The notes under the pieces were generated by a model. It did no database searches, was not told where the DNA came from, and worked only from the letters and a program-made list of their open reading frames with translations. A DNA stretch of 12,513 bases from Christensenella sp. UBA1252 (GTDB lineage: Bacteria > Bacillota > Clostridia > Christensenellales > CAG-1252). Position 1 is the first letter of the stretch, and each line of letters starts with the position of its first letter. Positions 5,865 through 12,513 of this stretch are shown piece after piece. Where the stretch lies: positions 457 to 12,969 of the forward strand of contig DBVY01000017.1 in the NCBI GenBank assembly GCA_002308575.1, in the 5' to 3' direction. The translations under genes and the position numbers were made by a program.

Positions 5865-8800
5865 ACTTCCTCCTCGCAGATCGCGTCGAACGTGTTGACG
5901 CGAACGTCACCGATCATCGCGCGCTTATGTCGAAACGCGCTGAGGCAAACGTTTTTCGCCGTGCAATTCCCGCAGAGGACGTGATCGCCTCCTGCGAGAG
6001 GATACGGCGCGATAAACCCTTTTTCCATCTCGTCGATCGCGTTTTCGGACAACGTTTTAACGTACTTCAAAACGTTTTCCATTTGTTCTCTCGAAAGAAG
6101 CGTTCCGTCTTCCGCTTTGCAAAGAAGGTCCTCTTCTCCGATCGAAAGCCCCGTCCAAGTTCCTTCGCCCGTAGCGATCTTTTGATCGATCGAGAGCGCC
6201 ACCCAGTCTTCGTTTAAAAACTGACCTCTGAGAAAACGGGCGTTCTCGCTTTTAAAGCCCGTCCGTATGTCGGCATAGAGCGCCGCCGTCGGAGAATATC
6301 CTGCGTTTTCAAGCACGGCGAGATACATTTGCAGTTGGATCTTTTTTCCGAAATAGACGTCTTTGAGACGGTAATCCGACGTTCCCGTTTTATAGTCGAT
6401 CGCAACGGCGTTTCTGCCCAAAAGATCGATCCTGTCGATCTTTCCTTTGAGTTTCGCCGCGCCGAGCGGCAAAGGCGGAATCACCCCTTTTTCGTCGAAA
6501 ACGATCTCGAAATAGGTGGGTTTGAATTCCGAATCCGCTCGTTGATTTTTTAAAGTGACCGCGATCTCTCCGGCGGAACGCACCGTCCTTTCGAGGAAGC
6601 GCTCCCCTTCCGTTTTTGCGATCGCGAGGTATTTCGGCTCGGAAAGGATCTTTCGCGCGAGGTTCTCGCCTTTCTCCTTCGCTTCGGCGTCGGACGGAAA
6701 TACGATCTCTTCGCCCGCTTTTTCTTTTCGATTCTCTGCGCGCATCAAATCAAACATAAACTCGTCGGCGACCCGATGCAAAACGTCGCCGAGAATGCGT
6801 TTATCCGATTTCGCAACGTCCTTTTCTTTCGCGTTGAGGGCGTATTTGACGAAATGCAGATACGGGCAAGAGAAATAGGTTTCGAGTTCGGAAACGCTGA
6901 TCGAATCGATCTTCTTTCCTTTCGCGAGCGTTTTTTGTTCGGCTTCGAACGCGGGAACGGGAAACGGCGTCTTCATTTTTTTCGCCAACGAAAACGCGAG
7001 CGTTTCATCCTCTTCGAGCAAGGTGTTTTCCAAATACTTCCGTGAACATTCGACGAGAAATTTTTGCGCGACGGCACGCGTCGGAATTCGATATTTCGGC
7101 TCAAACGAACGGATCGCTTGTTCCGCGTTCAACGGGGTCAGAGAAAACGTTCTCGCAAGAAACCTCGAACACGAGGAAGGTTTACTCGAAGCAAGATGCG
7201 AAAGGCAGGTTTTTTCGCCGCGAAGCAAGAGTTGCAACGCATTGAACCTGCTCTGCCCGAGTTCTTCCGCGCCGACGTTTTCGATCACGATATCTTGGTT
7301 GCGCCAAGCCGTGTACTCCCTTTCGCCGAGGACGCCTTCCTTGGTCTTTTCGATGGGTAAAACCCCGTCTTCCGCGCCGACGATAAAGACTCGCTTGATC
7401 GGCTCGAACATGACCTGCTCCGGCGACGCGAAATACACGCAATCCAACGAGAGCGGAAGCGCCGCGATCTTAACCTGCGACGCACCCGACCGGAACGCGA
7501 GAATAAAATCTTCGAGCGAGAGTTCGTCTTCGCCGCGGATCTCGCGAAGCGATTCCAACAGTTCGATCGTCTTCTTGGGCGTTTGGCGCAAGATCTCGCT
7601 TTCTTTCTTGAAGCCCGCTTCGTAAACGCGCTCTGCGTAACGCAAGATCCTTTCGTCGAATTCGTTTTGTTTCAAATAGGTTTCAAACGCCTCGGCATAT
7701 CGCGCGACGGGCGCTTTTGCGGGAACGGAAAAAAGCGCTTCCGTTTCTTTCAAAAGAAGACGGCGAACCTTTTCCGCCGTAGGAAACAAAGGATCGTCTT
7801 CCGCAATCGTGAACGGGGAACGGAAAGAGATCGCTCCGTATTTTAAAGCGTAATCGTAAAACGCCGTTTTTTCCTCGTTCGAAGCACCCGAAAACAATTC
7901 GTGAAAAACATAGCGAAACGCCGTATTGCGATCAGCATTTTTGGCGCATACTTCCCATGCTGCGATCCAATGACGGAAAAGATCGGATCCGTCGAGCGGA
8001 TATCTTTCGTCCGTAAAGACGGGGATCCCGTACTCTGAAAAGATCCGTTCGACGTGCGGACGGTACTCTTCGAAAGACGGAGCGATCAAAGCAACGTCCC
8101 GATAACGGATCTCGCCCGTTCGAACGAGGCGCGTAATCTCCGTCGCGAGATAGACGACTTCTTCCTCTTCGTCCTTCGCTTCGACGAGCGAAAAGGCGTC
8201 CGAGAAACCTTCGTCCGAACCGTACGCAAACAATTTCTCCGCGAGAAGAAGCCGATCGGCAGGCAAGCGGCAAGGCACGTTTACTTCCTCGACCCGCACG
8301 CTTTCCTCTTCGGCAATGCGGCGCAATTTGTGGCAAACGGAAGGATAGATTCTTTTGTTTTCGCCGCCCATCGGATCGGAAACGGAAACGGTCAAAGAGC
8401 GGGCGTTTTTCATCAAAGCACGAAGAACGCCGAGCTGTTTCGCGTTGAAATCGGTATGATCGAGCACGTAAAAATTCTCGTTTCCGAACAACCCCTCTTT
8501 TTCGATCTCGGCGATCAACGCTTCAAGGCGGGTCGTGCTATCCGAATAGCAAAGATTGAGTTCTTCGAGATAGGCTTTATAAAGCGTAACGATATCCAAG
8601 GTCTTATCGCGCACGTAGCCTTGCAGGCTCTCCGCCGCGCGTTCGAGCCTCTCCGCCGTAACGCCGCTGTTTCGGATCGCGGTCAGCGCCGCGTACATTT
8701 CTTCCGCAAACCCCGCTTTGCGCGCCGCGCGACCGTAAGCGCGAAGGTTCTTTTCGTTTTTGCGAATGACCCGTTCGAGAAGCATAACCGAACCCGCGGG

Positions 8801-9034
8801 CGAAAGGCATTTTTTGAGCTTATTGCCGAGAACGACGCCGGCGAGGCGCGCGAAACTCATAACTTCGAGATCAAAACTGCCTTCTTTCCCGAGCCGAGAA
8901 AGCGCACCTGCCTCGAAAGCAAGCGTAAAAGCATCGGGAACGATGATGATATTGCGTCCGTTCCCTTCTTTGAGAGTGGACAGAACGGCGTCCGTTCCCT
9001 CCCTTACCGAATGCGCTTTGTAGAGTGTGAGCAT
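5861..9034 (-). CDS. addB: ATP-dependent nuclease subunit B (AddB/RexB), with no recognisable Walker A
   Basis: AddB partners AddA. It has an inactivated helicase-like fold for Chi recognition and a second nuclease domain tied together by a 4Fe-4S cluster. This protein is 1057 aa (B. subtilis AddB is 1166). The nuclease domain has H753 (LGDVLHRVADEF), D867 (GKIDRID), D880-YK (AIDYKTG) and Q900/Q902. The cluster ligands are all present: C723 (YFSCPYLHF) and the CX2CX5C set C1021, C1024, C1030. A helicase-like motif (VFIVGAEDGVLP) is at 549-560. The N-terminus, where AddB normally has GRxGSGKT, reads LYKAHSVREGTDA without the Gly-Lys-Thr, as in streptococcal RexB. The first ATG fits the expected first strand. 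It lies 6 nt after a -10 box and has no Shine-Dalgarno, so the message is probably leaderless. It heads the operon addB-addA-membrane protein. Confidence 0.97.
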   Translation of the reverse strand: MLTLYKAHSVREGTDAVLSTLKEGNGRNIIIVPDAFTLAFEAGALSRLGKEGSFDLEVMSFARLAGVVLGNKLKKCLSPAGSVMLLERVIRKNEKNLRAYGRAARKAGFAEEMYAALTAIRNSGVTAERLERAAESLQGYVRDKTLDIVTLYKAYLEELNLCYSDSTTRLEALIAEIEKEGLFGNENFYVLDHTDFNAKQLGVLRALMKNARSLTVSVSDPMGGENKRIYPSVCHKLRRIAEEESVRVEEVNVPCRLPADRLLLAEKLFAYGSDEGFSDAFSLVEAKDEEEEVVYLATEITRLVRTGEIRYRDVALIAPSFEEYRPHVERIFSEYGIPVFTDERYPLDGSDLFRHWIAAWEVCAKNADRNTAFRYVFHELFSGASNEEKTAFYDYALKYGAISFRSPFTIAEDDPLFPTAEKVRRLLLKETEALFSVPAKAPVARYAEAFETYLKQNEFDERILRYAERVYEAGFKKESEILRQTPKKTIELLESLREIRGEDELSLEDFILAFRSGASQVKIAALPLSLDCVYFASPEQVMFEPIKRVFIVGAEDGVLPIEKTKEGVLGEREYTAWRNQDIVIENVGAEELGQSRFNALQLLLRGEKTCLSHLASSKPSSCSRFLARTFSLTPLNAEQAIRSFEPKYRIPTRAVAQKFLVECSRKYLENTLLEEDETLAFSLAKKMKTPFPVPAFEAEQKTLAKGKKIDSISVSELETYFSCPYLHFVKYALNAKEKDVAKSDKRILGDVLHRVADEFMFDLMRAENRKEKAGEEIVFPSDAEAKEKGENLARKILSEPKYLAIAKTEGERFLERTVRSAGEIAVTLKNQRADSEFKPTYFEIVFDEKGVIPPLPLGAAKLKGKIDRIDLLGRNAVAIDYKTGTSDYRLKDVYFGKKIQLQMYLAVLENAGYSPTAALYADIRTGFKSENARFLRGQFLNEDWVALSIDQKIATGEGTWTGLSIGEEDLLCKAEDGTLLSREQMENVLKYVKTLSENAIDEMEKGFIAPYPLAGGDHVLCGNCTAKNVCLSAFRHKRAMIGDVRVNTFDAICEEEV

Positions 9035-9040
9035 AGCTCT

Positions 9041-9069
9041 ATTCTAACGCATAAGAAAACCTTTGACAA
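9041..9069 (-). promoter_or_regulatory. Promoter of addB (predicted leaderless)
   Basis: The minus strand has TTGTCA (9069-9064, 5 of 6), a 17-nt spacer and TAGAAT (9046-9041, 5 of 6). The -10 ends 6 nt before the addB ATG (9034), so the usual start 7 nt downstream is the A of the ATG. Its -35 covers the same bases as the -35 of the opposite promoter. Confidence 0.78.
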
Positions 9070-9091
9070 TCCTTTATTTGGGATATAAAAT
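9063..9091 (+). promoter_or_regulatory. Promoter of the lipoprotein gene
   Basis: The plus strand has a perfect TTGACA (9063-9068), a 17-nt spacer and TAAAAT (9086-9091, 5 of 6). The start would be near 9098, leaving about 13 nt of leader that includes the GAGGT ribosome binding site at 9101-9105. Five bases of its -35 are shared with the addB -35. Confidence 0.78.
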
Positions 9092-9110
9092 GAGTAAATA
9101 GAGGTATTAT

Positions 9111-10028
9111 ATGAAAAAAGCGTTACTGATTGTATTGATTTTGCTTGTGGCGGCATCCCCGATCGCGCTGACCGCTTGTTCGAACGTTTCGCAAGCGCAG
9201 CTCCTTTCGACCGCATACGTTTGCAAGGCGGGCGGCTATGAGCTTTTCACCTATGACGTCTACGAAAAAACGGACGTAATCGGCGAAATGACATTGAAAT
9301 TCGAGCCCCTCACGAAAGCCGACGTTTCCGTTCCGGACAAAACGGCGGAAGGCGACGAAAGATCCTTTACCTCCTTTTCCGGTTCGCTTCTGACGATGAC
9401 GCTTCAAATGAACGGCGTAAAGACGAACGACACGATGACTTCGAAAGTGCTTTACACGAATGCGTTTACCCCCGTTTACAGCTATAAGAAGTCGGTGATC
9501 GGCGGCGTAACGAAAGAAATGCAGGTTTCCTATTCCTCCAAGTACGCCCGCACCAAACTCTTCGTGGACGGAAAAGAGGACAAGACCTCCACGCAAAAGA
9601 TTAAAAACACGACCGTTTTCGATAACGAAATGCTGTATGCGATCGTTCGCGCCACGAAAGTAACCGATTCATCCTACTCCCTCTCCTTCTCTTGCCCGAA
9701 CGCGTTGACCGCGAGCTTGGATTCGATCACCGTCGCGAGATCGGGCGCGGTAAACGAGAAGATCAAAGCGCTTGAACCCAAAGAAGAGCAAACGGCGGCG
9801 GCAGGCGAGGACGCGGCTACGACCGAACCCGAAGAATTCTCGATCCCCGCTTATCTCTTTAAGATCAGCACGGGCAACCGTTATGCGGACAGCTATTCGA
9901 TGTCGATCGCAAAATCCGACCTCACGGTCCACAACGATACCATCGACGTTGAGAAAGTCAAAAAAGTCATCTTAAAGATCACCGAAGGCGATTTCAGCTA
10001 TATCTTAAAGGGAATCACGATCGACTGA
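9111..10028 (+). CDS. Predicted secreted lipoprotein of unknown function
   Basis: The 305-aa protein has a textbook lipoprotein signal: MKK, a hydrophobic core (ALLIVLILLVAASPIA) and a lipobox LTAC with Cys at residue 23, so it should be lipidated, cleaved by signal peptidase II and held on the outer face of the membrane. The mature part looks beta-rich (alternating polar and hydrophobic runs such as GEMTLKFEPL and YSYKKSVIGG). An acidic, Ala/Thr/Glu-rich linker (about 221-244) precedes a last block of about 60 residues. I do not recognise the family; a distant DUF3108-like fold is only an impression. The ATG at 9111 follows AGAGGT by 5 nt. The gene is divergent from addB, shares the promoter region with it, and ends before a strong bidirectional terminator. 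Confidence 0.9.
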   Translation: MKKALLIVLILLVAASPIALTACSNVSQAQLLSTAYVCKAGGYELFTYDVYEKTDVIGEMTLKFEPLTKADVSVPDKTAEGDERSFTSFSGSLLTMTLQMNGVKTNDTMTSKVLYTNAFTPVYSYKKSVIGGVTKEMQVSYSSKYARTKLFVDGKEDKTSTQKIKNTTVFDNEMLYAIVRATKVTDSSYSLSFSCPNALTASLDSITVARSGAVNEKIKALEPKEEQTAAAGEDAATTEPEEFSIPAYLFKISTGNRYADSYSMSIAKSDLTVHNDTIDVEKVKKVILKITEGDFSYILKGITID

Positions 10029-10054
10029 CGGAAACGCGCTAAAATCTTTGTATC

Positions 10055-10089
10055 AAAAAAAGGAGTGTGATTTACACTCCTTTCTTTTT
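10055..10089. terminator. Bidirectional terminator between the lipoprotein and DUF2156-GNAT genes
   Basis: A perfect 10-bp stem AAAGGAGTGT/ACACTCCTTT (10059-10068 and 10074-10083) encloses a 5-nt loop GATTT. On the plus strand it is followed by a T-rich run (TTTCTTTTT), and on the minus strand by seven T (10061-10055). It serves two convergent genes. The TAA stop of the minus-strand gene (10074-10072) lies at the loop, so its last codons are encoded by one arm of the stem. Confidence 0.92.
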
Positions 10090-11463
10090 CGTTCGAATGA
10101 AATACAACATTTCCTCGTCCTCGCGCACGCGCCGAAATCCCGCGGCAAGGATCATCTTTTCGCTTTGCGTATTCGCTTTAAAGCAACGCGCGTGCAAGGC
10201 GGGCAAAGATCGCAAGGCTTCGTCAGCGACCGCTTGATAGGCCTCGCGCCCGTAGCCCTTTCCGCCGTGCGCCGCGTCGATCCGAAGCCCGAGTTCGGCG
10301 GATCCGTCCGCGCGGAAATTATAGACGACCGCTTCCCCGATCGGTTCGCCCGAGGCGAGCGAGATCTTGTAGGAATAGCAAACGCCCCGCCCCTCGTCCG
10401 AAAGGAGAACCTTTTCGAAATAGGCGGGCGTCGGTTCTTCGCCGCCGAGGTCCTTTTTATAGTCGTAGCCCCAATAAAGATTGCGTTCGTCGTCCGTTGC
10501 CAGCGCGGTGTAAAACGGCATGTCGGCGGAAGAAAACGTGTCTATCACGAGGCGATCGGTAAAGAGCGCGGGAAGGGAAAACGGGCGGGAAAAGCGGCAA
10601 ACGGCGCGGCGCTTTTCAACGAGCGCGATCGGATGATACTGCATTTTGCTCATGCGAAGCCCGAGGTCGCCCGCATCGTCCTCGCGGTTGATGTATTTGA
10701 GGTTTGCCGCATAGCGGCGCGCGAACAACGTGCAGATCGTTGGATACACGCCGCTGTAAACAGGAAACGCTTTTTCGATATGAATGATCAACGTTTCGCC
10801 GAGGATCTCGCCAACGCTGATCGCAACGATCTCGCCCCCCACTTTGATCATTCCCGTCAAAAGATCGAGTTCGTCAAACGCGGAAAGCAGGCGTTCGCAA
10901 CAACGGTATTCGATCGTTTCCGCCTTAGAGCGCGGCGCGAGCGCTTCATGCTTTCTCAAAAACGCAAACACGTCCGGAAGGTCTTCCTTTCCGAACGCGG
11001 TAAACTCGTAATCGGGATGCTCTTTGACGAATTTGTTATAATGGTTTTTCTGCCCGTGATATTTTTTGCCTTTATATTCCGCAAGATCAGACGCTTGATA
11101 CAAATAATCGAAGTAATCGCGATGACTTTTGATCTCCACCGCGGGATAGCGCGAAAACAGATAGGCAAGTTCCTCGTCGTCCACCGAATTGAAGCAAAGC
11201 TCGCCGCCCGTTTCGCGGACGCGCTCTTCGATCCGTCGAACCCCTTCTTCCCTCGTTTCACCGCTCGGAACGGGAAAGAGTTCTTCCCCGAAAAAGCTGT
11301 CTTTGAGGATCACGCCGCCGTCATAATAGGCGACTTCGGTTTGAAAATAATCCGACCACATATATTCGACGCCGATCGCTTTCGTGCAAACGGGGGTCGA
11401 CGCCGTCATATACGGGCGCACCTTTTCGATATCTTCTTTTTCGAATTTCTTAAAGGATAGCAT
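10072..11463 (-). CDS. DUF2156 (LPG synthase C-terminal-like) domain fused to a GNAT acetyltransferase
   Basis: The 463-aa protein has two parts. Residues ~1-290 are a DUF2156 domain, itself a double GNAT fold related to the aminoacyl-transfer domain of MprF. The typical blocks are an N-terminal FKKFEKEDIEKVRPYM, EYKGKKYHGQKNHYNKF (about 129-145) and NREDDAGDLGLRMSKMQYHP (about 259-278). Residues ~300-457 are a RimJ/RimL-type N-acetyltransferase, with ADMPFYTALATDDE at its start and the acetyl-CoA loop GGKGYG (about 400-405). It could transfer an acyl or aminoacyl group from CoA or tRNA; the substrate is unknown. I start it at the ATG at 11463, where the family begins (MLSFK). A longer reading from the GTG at 11478 would place the perfect -10 TATAAT inside the gene. 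The ATG is 6 nt after that -10 and has no Shine-Dalgarno, so the message is probably leaderless. Confidence 0.9.
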   Translation of the reverse strand: MLSFKKFEKEDIEKVRPYMTASTPVCTKAIGVEYMWSDYFQTEVAYYDGGVILKDSFFGEELFPVPSGETREEGVRRIEERVRETGGELCFNSVDDEELAYLFSRYPAVEIKSHRDYFDYLYQASDLAEYKGKKYHGQKNHYNKFVKEHPDYEFTAFGKEDLPDVFAFLRKHEALAPRSKAETIEYRCCERLLSAFDELDLLTGMIKVGGEIVAISVGEILGETLIIHIEKAFPVYSGVYPTICTLFARRYAANLKYINREDDAGDLGLRMSKMQYHPIALVEKRRAVCRFSRPFSLPALFTDRLVIDTFSSADMPFYTALATDDERNLYWGYDYKKDLGGEEPTPAYFEKVLLSDEGRGVCYSYKISLASGEPIGEAVVYNFRADGSAELGLRIDAAHGGKGYGREAYQAVADEALRSLPALHARCFKANTQSEKMILAAGFRRVREDEEMLYFIRTKKKGV

Positions 11464-11469
11464 ATAGGT

Positions 11470-11497
11470 ATTATACACCGTTCGCTACTATTTTGAA
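11470..11497 (-). promoter_or_regulatory. Promoter of the DUF2156-GNAT gene (predicted leaderless)
   Basis: The -10 is a perfect TATAAT (11475-11470), ending 6 nt before the ATG at 11463. The -35 is TTCAAA (11497-11492, 4 of 6) with a 16-nt spacer, or TTTCAA with 17 nt. Either one overlaps the -35 of the opposite promoter. Confidence 0.65.
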
Positions 11498-11521
11498 ATA
11501 AAAATGAATAGATTCTATTAA
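11493..11521 (+). promoter_or_regulatory. Promoter of the rightmost plus-strand gene
   Basis: The plus strand has TTGAAA (11493-11498, 5 of 6), a 17-nt spacer and TATTAA (11516-11521, 4 of 6). Transcription would start near 11528, just before the GAGGTG ribosome binding site at 11529-11534. Confidence 0.55.
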
Positions 11522-11540
11522 AAGAAACGAGGTGCGAATT

Positions 11541-12440
11541 ATGGAAGTACGTGTTTTCGACGGTCAGTTTTTTATCGACGGATTCCCCGTGCGGCGCGGA
11601 TTTCGACTGCAAGGAGAAAGAAAACTCCTCTCCTACATTGCGAAGGACGACGCGGGTTGCTTCCCGATCGAGGAGAAGGACGGCGAGATCCTTTTCGAGG
11701 AAGGCGCAGCGGATGCCGTCTATTGGAAAAGCGGGATCGAGATACGTCCGCCCGTTCGATTCAAAACCCCCGCAAAACGCGAAACGTTGACAGCGAACGG
11801 ACAATCCGTCGAAGTTTTGATCCGCGAAGGAAAAGGCAGTTCCGTATCGATCGAAGGCTCTTTCGCCATTCGGCTGAAACACGAGATCGCGGACGCAAGA
11901 GCGGAGATCCTCGGCGGGCAAAGCGCACCCATCCTAAACCTGCGCGCGAAAGCGAACGGCGGCGATTATATCGCGCTGATCGCCATGCCCCGCGAAGGCG
12001 CGAAACTCCTTTTGGAAGGCGCGGGCGAGATCGAAACGAGCGGAAACGACGTTTTGATCAAAGAACCCCTATCGGACGAACGAAAGCGCGTTCGCACGTC
12101 CCGCTATTTTTGGCAAGGCGCGTCCTTTGCGCTGACTTCGCGCACGTTCGAGCGCGGGGCAACGCCCGTTTTCAACGAAAAGAACGCAGGGCGACTCCTC
12201 CTCGAAGCGGTCGCCGCGGACGACAGTGAAGATATCCTTTCCTATCTCGCCCCCGAGATCGCGGACGAAAAAGAGATCGAGCGCTATTTCGGCTCATTCG
12301 ATATAATCCGCGCGCCCCTCTTCTCTCCTTCCCAAACCGCCGTAGCCATTCAAAAGCGGCTTCCCGACCGAACCGCATGCGTCACCTACGACTTTTCGTT
12401 CGAAGGCGGCAAAATCACCAACATAATAAACGAGGAATAA
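11541..12440 (+). CDS. Hypothetical soluble protein, family not recognised
   Basis: The 299-aa protein has no signal peptide or membrane segment and looks beta-rich, with many short hydrophobic strands separated by charged turns (VRVFDGQFFIDGFPV, GDYIALIAM, ACVTYDFSFEGG). It has two Cys and no motif I can link to a family or enzyme. The ATG at 11541 is chosen because GAGGTG (11529-11534) lies 6 nt before it; the in-frame GTG at 11532 is inside that ribosome binding site. It is divergent from the DUF2156-GNAT gene, with overlapping promoters, and ends in TAA directly before a terminator. It stands alone as a single-gene unit, so neighbours give no strong hint to its role. Confidence 0.87.
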   Translation: MEVRVFDGQFFIDGFPVRRGFRLQGERKLLSYIAKDDAGCFPIEEKDGEILFEEGAADAVYWKSGIEIRPPVRFKTPAKRETLTANGQSVEVLIREGKGSSVSIEGSFAIRLKHEIADARAEILGGQSAPILNLRAKANGGDYIALIAMPREGAKLLLEGAGEIETSGNDVLIKEPLSDERKRVRTSRYFWQGASFALTSRTFERGATPVFNEKNAGRLLLEAVAADDSEDILSYLAPEIADEKEIERYFGSFDIIRAPLFSPSQTAVAIQKRLPDRTACVTYDFSFEGGKITNIINEE

Positions 12441-12472
12441 AAAAATCCCGACGGAAAACCGTCGGGAAATTT
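12439..12472. terminator. Bidirectional terminator at the right end
   Basis: A perfect 9-bp GC-rich stem TCCCGACGG/CCGTCGGGA (12446-12454 and 12459-12467) has an AAAA loop. The minus strand follows it with seven T (12445-12439) and the plus strand with a shorter AATTTT. The longer tract on the minus side suggests that a minus-strand gene also ends here. Confidence 0.87.
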
Positions 12473-12489
12473 TCGATTCGATAAGCGGA

Positions 12490-12513
12490 TTAACGCTTGC
12501 TGAATTGCGGAGC
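12490..12513 (-). CDS. Possible C-terminus of a minus-strand gene entering from the right
   Basis: The minus strand reads seven in-frame codons (APQFSKR) and then TAA (12492-12490), 22 nt before a terminator whose T tract faces the minus direction. A basic FSKR tail followed by stop and terminator is what a convergent gene end looks like. Seven codons are too few to name the gene, and the open frame could be chance. Confidence 0.38.
   Translation of the reverse strand, partial: APQFSKR

Noticed and set aside
8054..9088. A 344-codon plus-strand open frame antisense to the start of addB and running through the divergent promoters
   Set aside because: It crosses both -35 boxes and the addB start, and has no domain or ribosome binding site.
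10048..11460. A 470-codon open frame on the plus strand, antisense to the DUF2156-GNAT gene
   Set aside because: The minus-strand frame has clear conserved domains, and the antisense protein is rich in Arg/Phe with no domain. Codon choice that avoids TTA, CTA and TCA on the true strand leaves the opposite frame open.

Overview
The window looks like chromosomal DNA of an uncultured, probably Clostridia-type member of the Bacillota. The reasons are an AddAB-type (not RecBCD) recombination nuclease, sigma-A-like TTGACA/TATAAT promoters, strong AGGAGG ribosome binding sites, CCA-encoded tRNAs and a DUF2156 protein. Genus-level placement cannot be read from this sequence. Nothing looks like a phage, transposon, plasmid or CRISPR array.

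Layout. (1) Positions 1-534, minus strand: a promoter with an AT-rich upstream region drives tRNA-Ala(UGC), tRNA-Ile(GAU), a 221-bp spacer and the first ~25 nt of 23S rRNA, which runs off the left edge. There is no 16S gene before the tRNAs; a terminator and corA are there instead, so the 23S unit seems to be unlinked from 16S. (2) 542-1660, minus: a CorA-family Mg2+ transporter, preceded by an 18-codon leader ORF that starts MDPDED, and by a hairpin that buries the corA Shine-Dalgarno sequence. Together they resemble a magnesium-sensing leader of the enteric mgtL kind. (3) 1711-9034, minus: addB-addA, joined by an ATGA overlap, followed by a four-helix membrane protein of unknown function. 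(4) 9111-10028, plus: a lipoprotein divergent from addB. (5) 10072-11463, minus: a DUF2156-GNAT fusion protein, convergent with the lipoprotein over a shared bidirectional terminator. (6) 11541-12440, plus: an unrecognised soluble protein, ending at another bidirectional terminator that faces the last codons of a minus-strand gene at the right edge.

How it works together. The two divergent intergenic regions (9035-9110 and 11464-11540) have the same design. In each, the -35 boxes of the two promoters overlap almost completely, so the two polymerases should exclude each other. In each, the minus-strand gene (addB; DUF2156-GNAT) has its -10 box exactly 6 nt before the ATG and no Shine-Dalgarno, which predicts leaderless mRNA, while the plus-strand partner has a Shine-Dalgarno. 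The best candidates for something undescribed are the corA leader (acidic/proline leader peptide, SD-sequestering hairpin, competing pairing), the 16S-less tRNA-23S unit, and this repeated promoter design. Apart from the rRNA/tRNA region at the left end, no stretch over 300 bases lacks a gene.
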